22,448 bases of DNA from Bacteroidales bacterium UBA3824 (GTDB taxonomy: Bacteria > Bacteroidota > Bacteroidia > Bacteroidales > UBA3824), in assembly GCA_002393195.1 (NCBI GenBank), contig DGIK01000009.1:1-22448 (forward strand). Reading direction: 5' to 3'. The notes beneath the pieces are model-generated. The model made no database searches. It was not told where the DNA came from and saw nothing but the letters and a program-made list of their open reading frames with translations. Positions 6,414-14,332 of this stretch are shown piece after piece (the first letter of the stretch is position 1; each line of letters begins with the position of its first letter). Position numbers and translations under genes: made by a program.

Positions 6414-7697
6414 ATGCCAAATATGCCATTGGCCGAGCGAATGAGGCCTAAAAATCTCGACGAATACATCGGGCAGCAGCACCTCGTGGGCGAGGGGGCT
6501 GTCCTTCGCAATATGATTAATACCGGACGCATCCAGAGCATCATACTTTGGGGCCCGCCCGGTGTGGGCAAGACTACTCTCGCCCGCATCATCGCCAAAT
6601 CTGGCAACCGCGCCATGTACACCCTCAGTGCCGTTACGAGCGGCGTGAAGGACGTGCGCGAGGTGTTGGAGAAGGCGCAACACGCCGCTTTTTTCAGCAC
6701 TCAGACGCCTATTCTTTTCATCGACGAAATCCACCGTTTCAATAAGAGTCAGCAGGATTCGTTGCTTGGTGCGGTGGAGCAGGGGATTGTGGTCTTGATA
6801 GGTGCCACGACCGAAAATCCGTCGTTTGAGGTGATTTCGCCGCTATTGTCGAGGTGCGAGGTATATGTATTGCAACCGCTTGAAAAACAAGACCTTGAAA
6901 ATCTATTGAACCGTGCGTTGACATTGGATTCTGTATTGAAGGACATGGACATCAAGGTAGAGGAAACGGGTGCGTTGTTTAGGCAGAGTGGGGGAGACGC
7001 CCGCAAATTGCTGAATATCTTGGAGATAGTAATCAATGCGCAGACTTCGGAGCATGTCGTAATCAATGACGAGAATGTTGCCAAATGCCTACAAAAGTCC
7101 ACCGCTATGTACGACAAGAAGGGCGATATGCACTACGACATCATTTCGGCGTTCATTAAGTCGATACGTGGCGGCGACCCCAATGCGGCTGTATATTGGC
7201 TTGCGAGGATGTTGACTGGCGGCGAGGATTTGAAGTTTATCGCGCGGCGGCTTGTGATTTTGGCGAGCGAAGACATCGGTCTTGCCAATCCTAATGCAAT
7301 GCTGATAGCCAACGCCTGTTTTCAGGCTGTAAGTACCATCGGCTATCCCGAATCGAGGATAATTCTCAGTGAAACAGTGATTTATCTCGCCAATTCGGCA
7401 AAGAGCAATTCTGCCTACAATGCCATCAATGCCGCAATGGAACTTGTAAGCAAGACTGGCGACCTGCCTGTGCCGATGAATATCCGCAATGCCCCGACCA
7501 AGTTGATGCAGCAGCTTGGATATGGCGCGGATTACAAATATTCGCATGATTATCCGGGACATTTTGTGCAGCAGGAGTTTATGCCCGACGAACTCAGTGG
7601 CACGTCGTTCTACATCCCCGGCAACAATACCGCCGAACTCCGCGCCAAGGAGACCATGCAGCAGCATTGGGGGCAGAAATACAAGTTGGACAGTTGA
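6414..7697 (+). CDS. rarA: Replication-associated recombination protein A (AAA+ ATPase, MgsA/WRNIP1 family)
   Basis: A protein of 427 residues, full length for RarA. Near the start PLAERMRPKNLDEYIGQQHL is the family signature. Walker A is GPPGVGKTTLA (about residues 45-55), Walker B is ILFIDEIHRFNKSQQD (about 101-116), sensor 1 is IGATTENPSFE and the arginine-finger region is SPLLSRCEVY. The C-terminal half, with VVYWLARML-like and ASEDIGLANP segments, is the MgsA/RarA tetramerisation domain. RarA acts at stalled or gapped replication forks and with single-stranded DNA binding protein. A second in-frame ATG at 6423 is also possible. It is divergent from DUF1810 and has its own promoter. I saw no clear terminator after it. 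Confidence 0.95.
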   Translation: MPNMPLAERMRPKNLDEYIGQQHLVGEGAVLRNMINTGRIQSIILWGPPGVGKTTLARIIAKSGNRAMYTLSAVTSGVKDVREVLEKAQHAAFFSTQTPILFIDEIHRFNKSQQDSLLGAVEQGIVVLIGATTENPSFEVISPLLSRCEVYVLQPLEKQDLENLLNRALTLDSVLKDMDIKVEETGALFRQSGGDARKLLNILEIVINAQTSEHVVINDENVAKCLQKSTAMYDKKGDMHYDIISAFIKSIRGGDPNAAVYWLARMLTGGEDLKFIARRLVILASEDIGLANPNAMLIANACFQAVSTIGYPESRIILSETVIYLANSAKSNSAYNAINAAMELVSKTGDLPVPMNIRNAPTKLMQQLGYGADYKYSHDYPGHFVQQEFMPDELSGTSFYIPGNNTAELRAKETMQQHWGQKYKLDS

Positions 7698-7831
7698 TGC
7701 GCAGATGTTTCAATCGTTGTAAAAAATATAAAGTCTATACGACAAAATTCACGTTTTGCGGAATATTTGGTTCTTGTATTGATATTCGGCTTAATATTTG
7801 TTGGCAAATATAAAAACTTATATCAACAGCC

Positions 7832-9652
7832 ATGAAATTCAAAGATTTGAAAATACGCAAACAGTTGGGTATAGCATTTACGGTGGCGGTGGTGCCGCTT
7901 ATGTTTATGTCGATTGTACCCATTGTGAAGGTGGGCACGCTCAACGATACCGCCCAAAATATCGTTAGCAAATATTCTCCAATGCTCCATTCCGCCAATA
8001 GTATGCTCGACAATCTGGGGCATACGATTTTTGAATTTAGAACTTTTCTTGATTCCAATAATGACAATAATGTTTATCAGCAGGGCATGGAGGCGTTCCG
8101 CGCAACTGCCAGTGATTTTGCGCAGCTTTCGCAGTACATGGATGGCGACGACGAGACTGCCGAATTGAGAGAAGCGTATGATTCGGTGCAGACTGTCTTT
8201 TCGCAGCTCCAAAATTTTTGTAACGTCATCAATAAAATTACGGTGGAGAACAAGGACGCCAATGCGGAATTATTAGCCATTCAGCAGGACTATGAGGGAC
8301 GGGTTGTCAATTTTTATAATCGCATAAAGTCGATGCCGCAATATGCCGTGCCAAGCGAACAATTGCGCCGCAATATGCTCATCAACAAGCTGTTGTCGCT
8401 TACAATCATTACCAACGACGACCAACTTCTCAGCGATTATCTCGATGAAAACGCCGACATCGAATCTAAACTTTCCAAAACCGATTTTGCTCCCGACCTC
8501 CAGCGTGAGTATAACCAAATAACGAAAATCAAGCAGGATTATCTTGCAAAAAGCGACGTCGTGTTCAAAGCCTCGATAGACAAGCGCGAAGCATTGTTTA
8601 AGATTCCTGGTTTGGGCATCGAGTTGAAAAAACGCACCAAAATCCTTTGCGATGTCATCGACCAATTGTCCTCACAGCGTGCCGCCGACATCGAATATTC
8701 CACAATGGAGATGCATGTGGTTGGAATATCACTTCTTTTGGTCATCTTTGTTGTGGTTGTGATATTCTTGACGCGTTTTGGCAACAATTTTAGCAACGGA
8801 CTTAGCGACAACACTGCAAAGACCATCAAACTTGCTTCGGGCGATTTGACCGCAGATTTCCATCATTCAGGCGGAGAATCGGAAATAGCCGTCCTCAATA
8901 ATTCGATGGCAGACATGAAAAACACGCTTGCCGACATCGTGCGCTCCATTTCGGAAAGTTCCGATGCCATAGCCGCAGCCGCCGGCGAGATGAACGATGC
9001 AAGCATGCGTATGAGTGCAAGTGCCAACGAACAGGCAGCGTCGGCAGAGGAAATAAGTTCGGCAATAGGCGAGATGGCATCGTCTATAGAACAAAACAGC
9101 CAGAATGCTGCCCGATCCGAGAGCATTGCTGGTTCAACAGCCCAGTATATCGGGGAATGTAGTCAGGCGGCAGAAAAGACTGTGAATACTATGACGGAAA
9201 TTGCCGAAAAAATATCCGTCATCAACGACATCGCTTTCCAGACCAATATTCTTGCCCTCAATGCAGCCGTGGAGGCGGCACGAGCTGGCGAGCATGGAAA
9301 GGGATTTGCAGTTGTGGCGGCGGAAGTGCGCAAACTCGCCGAAAAATGCGCCGTTGCCGCAAGGGACATCGACGCAGTGTCGGCAGATGGCGTCAATATC
9401 GCAAAACTCACCGGCGAGGTATTCTCCAAGATGCTGCCCGAAATTAAGCGCACAACTGTTTTGGTTCAGGAGATTGCCACGGCAAGTCGCGAGCAGGCTT
9501 CGGGCGGTGCGCAAATCAATACCGCCGTTCAGCGTTTCAATGACGGCATCCAGCAGTTTGCGACCATTTCGGAGGAGGTGGCGTCCAACAGCCAAAACCT
9601 CTTGCAACAGGCTGACCGTCTGCAGGATGTCATCAAGTTTTTCAAAGTTTAG
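7832..9652 (+). CDS. Methyl-accepting chemotaxis-type receptor (orphan)
   Basis: A protein of 606 residues with full receptor architecture. A first membrane helix is at about 12-32, an extracytoplasmic helical sensor of about 260 residues resembles the 4HB_MCP type, and a second membrane helix is at about 294-313 ([19 protein letters not shown]). A HAMP domain follows (about 315-365, with SGDLTADF and [13 protein letters not shown]), then a long coiled-coil signalling domain. The hairpin tip is canonical: [19 protein letters not shown] and [16 protein letters not shown] at about 464-500. No CheR-tethering pentapeptide is seen at the C-terminus (KFFKV). Such receptors control CheA kinase through CheW, but no che gene is in the window. 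A weak AATATTTG at 7793-7800 could be the -7 element. It converges on the small Cys-motif gene, with 19 nt between the stop codons. Confidence 0.92.
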   Translation: MKFKDLKIRKQLGIAFTVAVVPLMFMSIVPIVKVGTLNDTAQNIVSKYSPMLHSANSMLDNLGHTIFEFRTFLDSNNDNNVYQQGMEAFRATASDFAQLSQYMDGDDETAELREAYDSVQTVFSQLQNFCNVINKITVENKDANAELLAIQQDYEGRVVNFYNRIKSMPQYAVPSEQLRRNMLINKLLSLTIITNDDQLLSDYLDENADIESKLSKTDFAPDLQREYNQITKIKQDYLAKSDVVFKASIDKREALFKIPGLGIELKKRTKILCDVIDQLSSQRAADIEYSTMEMHVVGISLLLVIFVVVVIFLTRFGNNFSNGLSDNTAKTIKLASGDLTADFHHSGGESEIAVLNNSMADMKNTLADIVRSISESSDAIAAAAGEMNDASMRMSASANEQAASAEEISSAIGEMASSIEQNSQNAARSESIAGSTAQYIGECSQAAEKTVNTMTEIAEKISVINDIAFQTNILALNAAVEAARAGEHGKGFAVVAAEVRKLAEKCAVAARDIDAVSADGVNIAKLTGEVFSKMLPEIKRTTVLVQEIATASREQASGGAQINTAVQRFNDGIQQFATISEEVASNSQNLLQQADRLQDVIKFFKV

Positions 9653-9671
9653 GGGGCGGAAAAACGTCCTT

Positions 9672-9926
9672 TTATTTCTTATTGAAAATGTCGTAGAAGC
9701 CGTTGTTTACGCGCCTTACGATTTCGTCAACGGTAATAGATGCGTTAGGCAGCACCTGCACGGGTATCGGCTTGGTGCATCTTTGTGCGGCAAGATACCT
9801 CTTGCACTGTTTGTATCGTTCGGTGGTGCAATATACCGTTTTGTAAGTTTCGCCTGTTCTCTCGTTGAGCAGAGTGCCTTCGTTGAATATAGGGCATTTT
9901 GCCATCTTTATGCAAGCATCTTCCAT
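9672..9926 (-). CDS. Small cysteine-motif protein, function unknown
   Basis: A protein of 84 residues with no signal peptide or membrane helix. Five cysteines fall at 5, 11, 33, 41 and 50. The spacing C11-P-x-F-N, then Y32-C33, then C41-x-R-Y resembles a short motif (CPFFN ... YC ... CxRY) that I recall from small proteins and protein tails in anaerobes. I cannot name a Pfam family with certainty. The cysteines could hold a metal or an Fe-S cluster, which is inference. It has its own good promoter at 9974-10005 and converges on the chemotaxis-type receptor. The C-terminal third (ASITVDEIVRRVNNGFYDIF) is predicted to be helical. Confidence 0.7.
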   Translation of the reverse strand: MEDACIKMAKCPIFNEGTLLNERTGETYKTVYCTTERYKQCKRYLAAQRCTKPIPVQVLPNASITVDEIVRRVNNGFYDIFNKK

Positions 9927-9973
9927 AATGTAGGTTCTATTAAATTGTTGTCTGATTTTTTAATTACGTATTG

Positions 9974-10005
9974 CAAAATTAATGCTGAAATTTCAAATAT
10001 GCAAA
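9974..10005 (-). promoter_or_regulatory. Promoter for the Cys-motif gene
   Basis: On the minus strand: TTTG at 10005-10002, 20 nt, then the full-consensus -7 element TAATTTTG at 9981-9974. The predicted start near 9971 gives a leader of about 45 nt. Confidence 0.7.
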
Positions 10006-10028
10006 TTTTTGATGTTTAAAAAAAACTA

Positions 10029-10058
10029 AAAAAGGCAGGTCGGAAAACCTGCCTTTTT
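10029..10058 (-). terminator. Terminator of the oadG-oadA-oadB operon
   Basis: A 12-bp perfect stem AAAAAGGCAGGT (10029-10040) with ACCTGCCTTTTT (10047-10058) and a 6-nt loop. Read on the minus strand it lies 24 nt after the oadB stop and ends in a T run; the symmetric stem could also stop transcription from the other side. Confidence 0.9.
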
Positions 10059-10081
10059 AGTTTATGGTTTGAAGTCGGATT

Positions 10082-11329
10082 TTATCCTAAGAACGCAATC
10101 AAGATGCCTGCTGCCACTGCGCTGCCGATAACGCCGGAGACGTTGGATGACATGCAGTAGTTTAAGACGTGGTTGCGGGGGTCGTACTTCAGGGCGATTT
10201 CGTTGGCAACGCGGGATGCCATAGGCACTGCGCTGAGGCCGGTTGCGCCAACGAGCGGGTTGATTTTCTTCTTGCTGAACAAGTTGAAAATCTTTACGAG
10301 CATGATGCCGCCGAAGATGGAGAAGCCGAATGCCAAGAAGCCGCCGGCCACGATGCCGATTGTCTGCCAGTTGAGGAACGCTTCTACAGTCATCGTCGCG
10401 CCTACGCAGAGGCCGAGGAATATTGTAGCCGAGTTCATGATGGCGTTGCTTGCGGCGTCGAAAATACGGCTGGTGGACGAACCAACTTCCTTAATCAAAT
10501 TGCCGAACATCAACATGCCTACCAACGGCACTGCCGAAGGAACGATGATGGCAACTACTGTTGTTACCGCAATCGGGAAGATAATCTTCAATGCGCGCTC
10601 GTTCTTGATGACGGTGTTGGAGGGGTAGAGCTTGTCCTGTTGCTTCATGTTGATGGAGAGTTCCTTCTTGGAGCAAGTGAGTTTCACTACCAACGGCACG
10701 ATTACCGGCACGAGAGCCATGTAAGAGTAAGCCGCGATTGCAATCGGGCCCAAAAGATGAGGAGCCAATTTGATGGTGGTGAAGATGGCCGTGGGACCGT
10801 CTGCACCGCCAATGATTGCGAGAGATGCAGCCTCCTTCATGGTAAACCAGTTGCAGGCCACGAGCAATACGGCGAAGATGCCGAATTGTGCGCCCGCGCC
10901 GAAGATGGCGAGCTTGAGGTTGCGGAGCATCGGGCCGAAGTCGGTCAATGCGCCCACGCCCATGAAGATGATAGGCGGCAGGAGACCTGTCTTGATGAGG
11001 GCGTAGTAGAGGAAGTTCATCACGCCGAGGTCGTGCGCAATCTCGGGCAGCGACATCTCGTAGATGTTCCTCACTACCTCCTTGCCGTCTTTGATGAAGT
11101 GAACCATGCCTTCGCCGTCGGTTGCCAAAACGCCCATGCCGCCGCCGGGGAAGTTGGCGATGAGAACGCCGAATGCGATGGGTATCAGCAGCAAGGGTTC
11201 GTACTGTTTCTTGATGCCAAGGTACAGCAGCACGAATGCAAGCAGATACATTATCAGGAAAGACGGCTGATCGATGATTGACTGGAACGCCGTCATCCCA
11301 TATATTCTTTCTAATATATTGTCACCCAT
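10082..11329 (-). CDS. oadB: Sodium-translocating decarboxylase, beta subunit
   Basis: A protein of 415 residues, very hydrophobic, with about nine or more membrane segments. The family motif IIGGADGPTAIFTTIKLAPHLLGPIA is present; its aspartate is the essential sodium-site residue known from Klebsiella OadB. GGGMGVLATDGEGMVHF and the terminal YCMSSNVSGVIGSAVAAG are also typical. OadB couples decarboxylation of carboxybiotin to export of sodium across the cytoplasmic membrane. It is the last gene of the operon, 35 nt after oadA, and is followed by a strong terminator. The same beta subunit type also serves methylmalonyl-CoA and glutaconyl-CoA pumps, so the substrate depends on the alpha subunit. 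Confidence 0.95.
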   Translation of the reverse strand: MGDNILERIYGMTAFQSIIDQPSFLIMYLLAFVLLYLGIKKQYEPLLLIPIAFGVLIANFPGGGMGVLATDGEGMVHFIKDGKEVVRNIYEMSLPEIAHDLGVMNFLYYALIKTGLLPPIIFMGVGALTDFGPMLRNLKLAIFGAGAQFGIFAVLLVACNWFTMKEAASLAIIGGADGPTAIFTTIKLAPHLLGPIAIAAYSYMALVPVIVPLVVKLTCSKKELSINMKQQDKLYPSNTVIKNERALKIIFPIAVTTVVAIIVPSAVPLVGMLMFGNLIKEVGSSTSRIFDAASNAIMNSATIFLGLCVGATMTVEAFLNWQTIGIVAGGFLAFGFSIFGGIMLVKIFNLFSKKKINPLVGATGLSAVPMASRVANEIALKYDPRNHVLNYCMSSNVSGVIGSAVAAGILIAFLG

Positions 11330-11364
11330 TGTTAAGTGGATTTAATAAAGTGTCTAACAATCGA

Positions 11365-13485
11365 TTACTTAATTCTCATCAGAACGTCGTCTTCCGATAC
11401 AGAGTCGCCGGACTTGAAGCAGATTTCAGCGATTACACCGTCGGATTCTGCGGCGATTGCGTTGAAGGTCTTCATGGCCTCGATGTAGCAAACTGTCTGA
11501 CCCTTCTTCACGGTGTCGCCGACGTTTACCTGCGGGTCGGAGGGGTTCTTCTTCAGATAGAACTTGCCTTCGAGGGGCGCGGTGAGGTCGTTGCCTTCGC
11601 CGGATGCTGCGGTAGCGGTCTCGCCTTCGGCTGCAATGCGCATGATTACGTCGTCTTCAGATACCGAATCGCCTGACTTGAAGTTGATTTCGGTGATTAC
11701 GCCGTCACATTCGGCTGCGATTGCATTGAAGGTCTTCATGGCCTCGATGTAGCAAACGGTCTGGCCTTTCTTCACCTTGTCGCCAACGTTGACCTGCGGG
11801 TCGGAAGGATTCTTCTTCAAGTAGAATTTGCCTTCGAGCGGAGCGGCGAGCGGTTTGCCAGTGCCGGCTGCGGCGGGTGCAGAGGCGGCAGGTGCTGATG
11901 ATTTGCCGTCGTTTGCACCAATTGTAACGGCATATTTTTGACCGTTGACATCCACAGTAACGGTCTGCGGGAATTGCAATGCGGGTACGCCGCCCTTAGG
12001 TGCGTTCTTCTCGGCTTTGCGTTTTGCAAGGTCTTCTTCAAACGACCTCTTGGCGTCGCCAGATTTGTAGAGGCGGTACTGCTGCGGGTGCATTGCGAGT
12101 TCAAAGAGTTCCTCGTCGTCCTGACCGAAATCCCAGCCGTTGTCCTTCATTTCCTTGCGGAATACGTCGAGCTGATCGGGATATTCGTCCTGCGGGTTGC
12201 CGGTGAAAAATTCACGACCCTGAGATTTGGCGAGTTCCACGAGTTCGGGAGCCACTGCGCCAGGCAGTTTGCCCGATTTGCCGAGGAGCATGCCCCAGAT
12301 GTCGTCGGCGATGAGCGACCAACGCTCCTTGCCTTTCTCCATCTGCATTACGTTGGTGAGTGCCATGTTCTTGACGTACTGGCTGAAAGGCGTTACCAAT
12401 GGAGGATAACCCATCTTTGGCCATACGTATGTAACCTCGTCGAAGAGTTTTATCATCAACTCGTCCTGAGTGAGCTTGGGCAAGTTGTGTTTTTCCTTGT
12501 ATTTGTTGACGGATTCGAGGTTGCTCTCGAGGTCGGTCATGAGCGAACCCATCATGCCGCCGGGCAGACCGGGAGCGATGAGGAGGGAGTTCATGAAACG
12601 GTTGCGCTGAGGGATGTAGTAGCCGAGGAAGTCGTCCATCATCTCCTGAATGAGAGTGCGCACTTCCATGTATGCGCTCATGTTGATTTCCTTCACTTCA
12701 AATCCGGCGTCCTTCAGCATCGGCTGTACGGCGAGGATGTCGGCGTGGCCTGTACCCCATGAGAGCGGCTCCATGCCAACGTCCACGTAGTCGCATCCCG
12801 CCTTGCAAACTTCGAGGATGGATGCCATAGAGAATCCAGGGCCTGCGTGAGAGTGGTATTCAACGACGATGTCCTTGTAATCCTTGATGCCCTTTACAAT
12901 CTTGCCGAGTTTCACAGGACGGCCGATGCCTGCCATGTCCTTGATACAGATTTCGTCTGCGCCGGCGTCGATGAGCTGCTTGGCGAGGTTTACGTAGTAT
13001 TCAACTGTATGGATGGGGCTTTCGGTGATGCAGAGGCAGCACTGCGAAATCATGTGCGAGCCGTCGGGGCGTGTAGCCTCGTGAGCGTAACCGATTGAGG
13101 GAATGATGTTTCTCGGGTCGTTGAGACCGCAGAATGTACGTGCGATGTCGGTGCCCTGAGTGTATTTTACCTTGTAGAAAAGTTTGCGGACGTCAACGGG
13201 GCACGGGTTCATGCGGATGCCGTTGAGAGCGCGGTCGAGCATTTCGGTCTGAATGCCAGCCTCGTGGAAGGGCTTTGTCCATTCGCGGACGGATTTGTTG
13301 GGATTTTCGCCGTAGAGGAGGTTTACCTGCTCAAAGCCGCCTCCGTTGGTCTCCACGCGGTCGAAGCACCCCATCTTGATGATTGCGGGGGCTACTTTCA
13401 ATAGTTGGTCAACCCTCGGCTGGTATTTGCCGGAGGACTGCCACATATCTCTGAAAACGAGATTAAATTTTACTTTTCTTCCCAT
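11365..13485 (-). CDS. oadA: Oxaloacetate decarboxylase-type alpha subunit with two biotinyl domains
   Basis: A protein of 706 residues, longer than the usual single-carrier form (about 590-620). The carboxyltransferase TIM barrel (about 1-300) has YRDMWQSSGKY-like VFRDMWQSSGKY, the carbamyl-lysine motif ICIKDMAG and the metal motif EYHSHAGPG; these are Bacteroidota-type variants of the RDAHQS and HTHD motifs. A PYC_OADA middle domain follows to about 470, then an Ala/Pro linker. Two biotinyl domains come next, at 549-617 and 637-705, each with the biotin site EAMK (Lys584 and Lys672), and they match at 64 of 69 residues. The enzyme would move the carboxyl group of oxaloacetate (or a related acid) to biotin for decarboxylation by OadB. 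It is the middle gene of the operon, with oadG 33 nt upstream. Confidence 0.93.
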   Translation of the reverse strand: MGRKVKFNLVFRDMWQSSGKYQPRVDQLLKVAPAIIKMGCFDRVETNGGGFEQVNLLYGENPNKSVREWTKPFHEAGIQTEMLDRALNGIRMNPCPVDVRKLFYKVKYTQGTDIARTFCGLNDPRNIIPSIGYAHEATRPDGSHMISQCCLCITESPIHTVEYYVNLAKQLIDAGADEICIKDMAGIGRPVKLGKIVKGIKDYKDIVVEYHSHAGPGFSMASILEVCKAGCDYVDVGMEPLSWGTGHADILAVQPMLKDAGFEVKEINMSAYMEVRTLIQEMMDDFLGYYIPQRNRFMNSLLIAPGLPGGMMGSLMTDLESNLESVNKYKEKHNLPKLTQDELMIKLFDEVTYVWPKMGYPPLVTPFSQYVKNMALTNVMQMEKGKERWSLIADDIWGMLLGKSGKLPGAVAPELVELAKSQGREFFTGNPQDEYPDQLDVFRKEMKDNGWDFGQDDEELFELAMHPQQYRLYKSGDAKRSFEEDLAKRKAEKNAPKGGVPALQFPQTVTVDVNGQKYAVTIGANDGKSSAPAASAPAAAGTGKPLAAPLEGKFYLKKNPSDPQVNVGDKVKKGQTVCYIEAMKTFNAIAAECDGVITEINFKSGDSVSEDDVIMRIAAEGETATAASGEGNDLTAPLEGKFYLKKNPSDPQVNVGDTVKKGQTVCYIEAMKTFNAIAAESDGVIAEICFKSGDSVSEDDVLMRIK
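11368..11849 (-). repeat. Tandem repeat encoding two biotin carrier domains, 264-nt period
   Basis: The segment encoding the C-terminal biotinyl domain (about 11368-11585) recurs at an exact offset of 264 nt (about 11632-11849). The offset was checked at two anchors: ACGTCGTCTTC near 11384 and 11648, and TTGCCTTCGAG at 11564 and 11828. Synonymous differences are scattered through the copies, so they are not freshly duplicated. Homologous recombination between them could delete one domain in frame. Confidence 0.9.
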
Positions 13486-13518
13486 TTTTTGAAGTTTGGA
13501 ATCTGTTTTTTGATGTTG

Positions 13519-13782
13519 TTACAATTTAACGATTTTTTCCACGCGACCCTTGCCGCCGGTGAGCTGCTCTACAGCTTTGTTGATTGCCTGCTGCACTGCG
13601 CCGTCCACGAGTGCCGGAGTCGGCTTGCTTGCTATCTGCGCCGGCTTTTCCTCTTCGGGCGCAAATTTGTTGACCGCCTTGATGAGAAGGTTGCCAAATG
13701 CAATTACGAGCAGCAGCACTAAAAATACTGCTGCGAGCCCTATGCCCATGAGTTGTAGGGCGAAAGAAAGATTTCCTTCCAT
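13519..13782 (-). CDS. oadG: Sodium-translocating decarboxylase, gamma subunit
   Basis: A protein of 87 residues with one N-terminal membrane helix (about 7-31, LQLMGIGLAAVFLVLLLVIAFG), then a charged cytoplasmic linker rich in Pro/Glu/Lys and a short C-terminal tail. This is the OAD gamma layout; the subunit anchors and assembles alpha and beta. Gene order gamma-alpha-beta with gaps of 33 and 35 nt supports the call more strongly than the sequence, since gamma subunits are poorly conserved. The usual His-rich zinc-binding C-terminus of the enterobacterial protein is not seen. Confidence 0.85.
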   Translation of the reverse strand: MEGNLSFALQLMGIGLAAVFLVLLLVIAFGNLLIKAVNKFAPEEEKPAQIASKPTPALVDGAVQQAINKAVEQLTGGKGRVEKIVKL

Positions 13783-13819
13783 TTTGTTATGATGTTTTTG
13801 TTGTTTTCAATAATGGCTG

Positions 13820-13854
13820 CAAAATTATAAATTATTTTCTAATAATTATGCAAA
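13820..13854 (-). promoter_or_regulatory. Promoter for the oad operon
   Basis: Minus strand: TTTG at 13854-13851 and a full-consensus -7 element TAATTTTG at 13827-13820; the 23-nt spacing is slightly long. The predicted start near 13817 gives a leader of about 35 nt before the oadG ATG. Confidence 0.55.
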
Positions 13855-13918
13855 AAATGATGTGAAAATATGTTATTTTTGTAACGGTGTCATTTGTTGC
13901 CTTTTGTAGTCGTTGCCA

Positions 13919-14314
13919 TCAAGCCTCGCCTACTAATTTCATCTCAAGGTCGATGCCTATGGACGACGCGAGGTCTTCTGCGTTTTCGCAACTCGATTCG
14001 TCACCGTCTTCATAATACCATATCGCTGAGACTTTGGTGCCGCTGGCTGTGCCAATTTGTTTGAGTTTTTTGAGTATGTCTGCAAATTTGCGCAGTGATG
14101 CCGAGTTGTAGTATTCGAGGTTGAATACCATTTGGGTCTCTTGGTTGGGCTGCATGCCGTATTCGTCGAGCCATTCGAGCACAGGCCCGTACACAGCTTC
14201 TGAATCTTCTGGCAGCGAGCGTCCTTCTATCAAAAATACGCCTTCTTCCTTGTCGAAAACCATCCTCGGATAAAAATCCGACTTCGCTCTATAAATTTTT
14301 CTAAGGTTACTCAT
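13919..14314 (-). CDS. SiaC-family regulatory phosphoprotein (DUF1987)
   Basis: A protein of 131 residues, the SiaC length. Family features: DFYPRMVFDKEEGVFLIEGR near the start, SLPEDSEAVYGPVLEWLDEY (about 33-52), FNLEYYNSASLRKF (about 64-77) and IWYYEDGDES (about 98-107). In Pseudomonas SiaC, Thr68 in the matching NTSS loop is phosphorylated by SiaB and dephosphorylated by SiaA, and unmodified SiaC binds the diguanylate cyclase SiaD. Here the matching residue is Ser71. The gene starts 18 nt after the SiaB-like kinase gene, so the two are probably one operon. No SiaA or SiaD gene is in the window, so the downstream partner is unknown. Confidence 0.85.
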   Translation of the reverse strand: MSNLRKIYRAKSDFYPRMVFDKEEGVFLIEGRSLPEDSEAVYGPVLEWLDEYGMQPNQETQMVFNLEYYNSASLRKFADILKKLKQIGTASGTKVSAIWYYEDGDESSCENAEDLASSIGIDLEMKLVGEA

Positions 14315-14332
14315 AATAGTGTTATATGATAA

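Noticed and set aside
9654..9673. Short hairpin GGGCG/CGTCC with T run after the chemoreceptor
   Set aside because: Only five pairs, one of them G-U, and it overlaps the stop of the convergent gene; too weak to call a terminator.
10169..11281. Long 370-codon plus-strand frame opposite oadB
   Set aside because: The product is a His/Glu/Ala-rich shadow of oadB with no family resemblance, while the minus-strand frame is an excellent OadB.
11938..12762. Plus-strand frame of 274 codons opposite oadA
   Set aside because: It is an antisense shadow produced by codon bias; the opposite strand carries conserved carboxyltransferase motifs.
13860..13918. Possible terminator after the SiaC gene
   Set aside because: The region has a direct repeat of GGCAAC but no stable hairpin with a T run on the minus strand, so read-through into the oad operon cannot be excluded.
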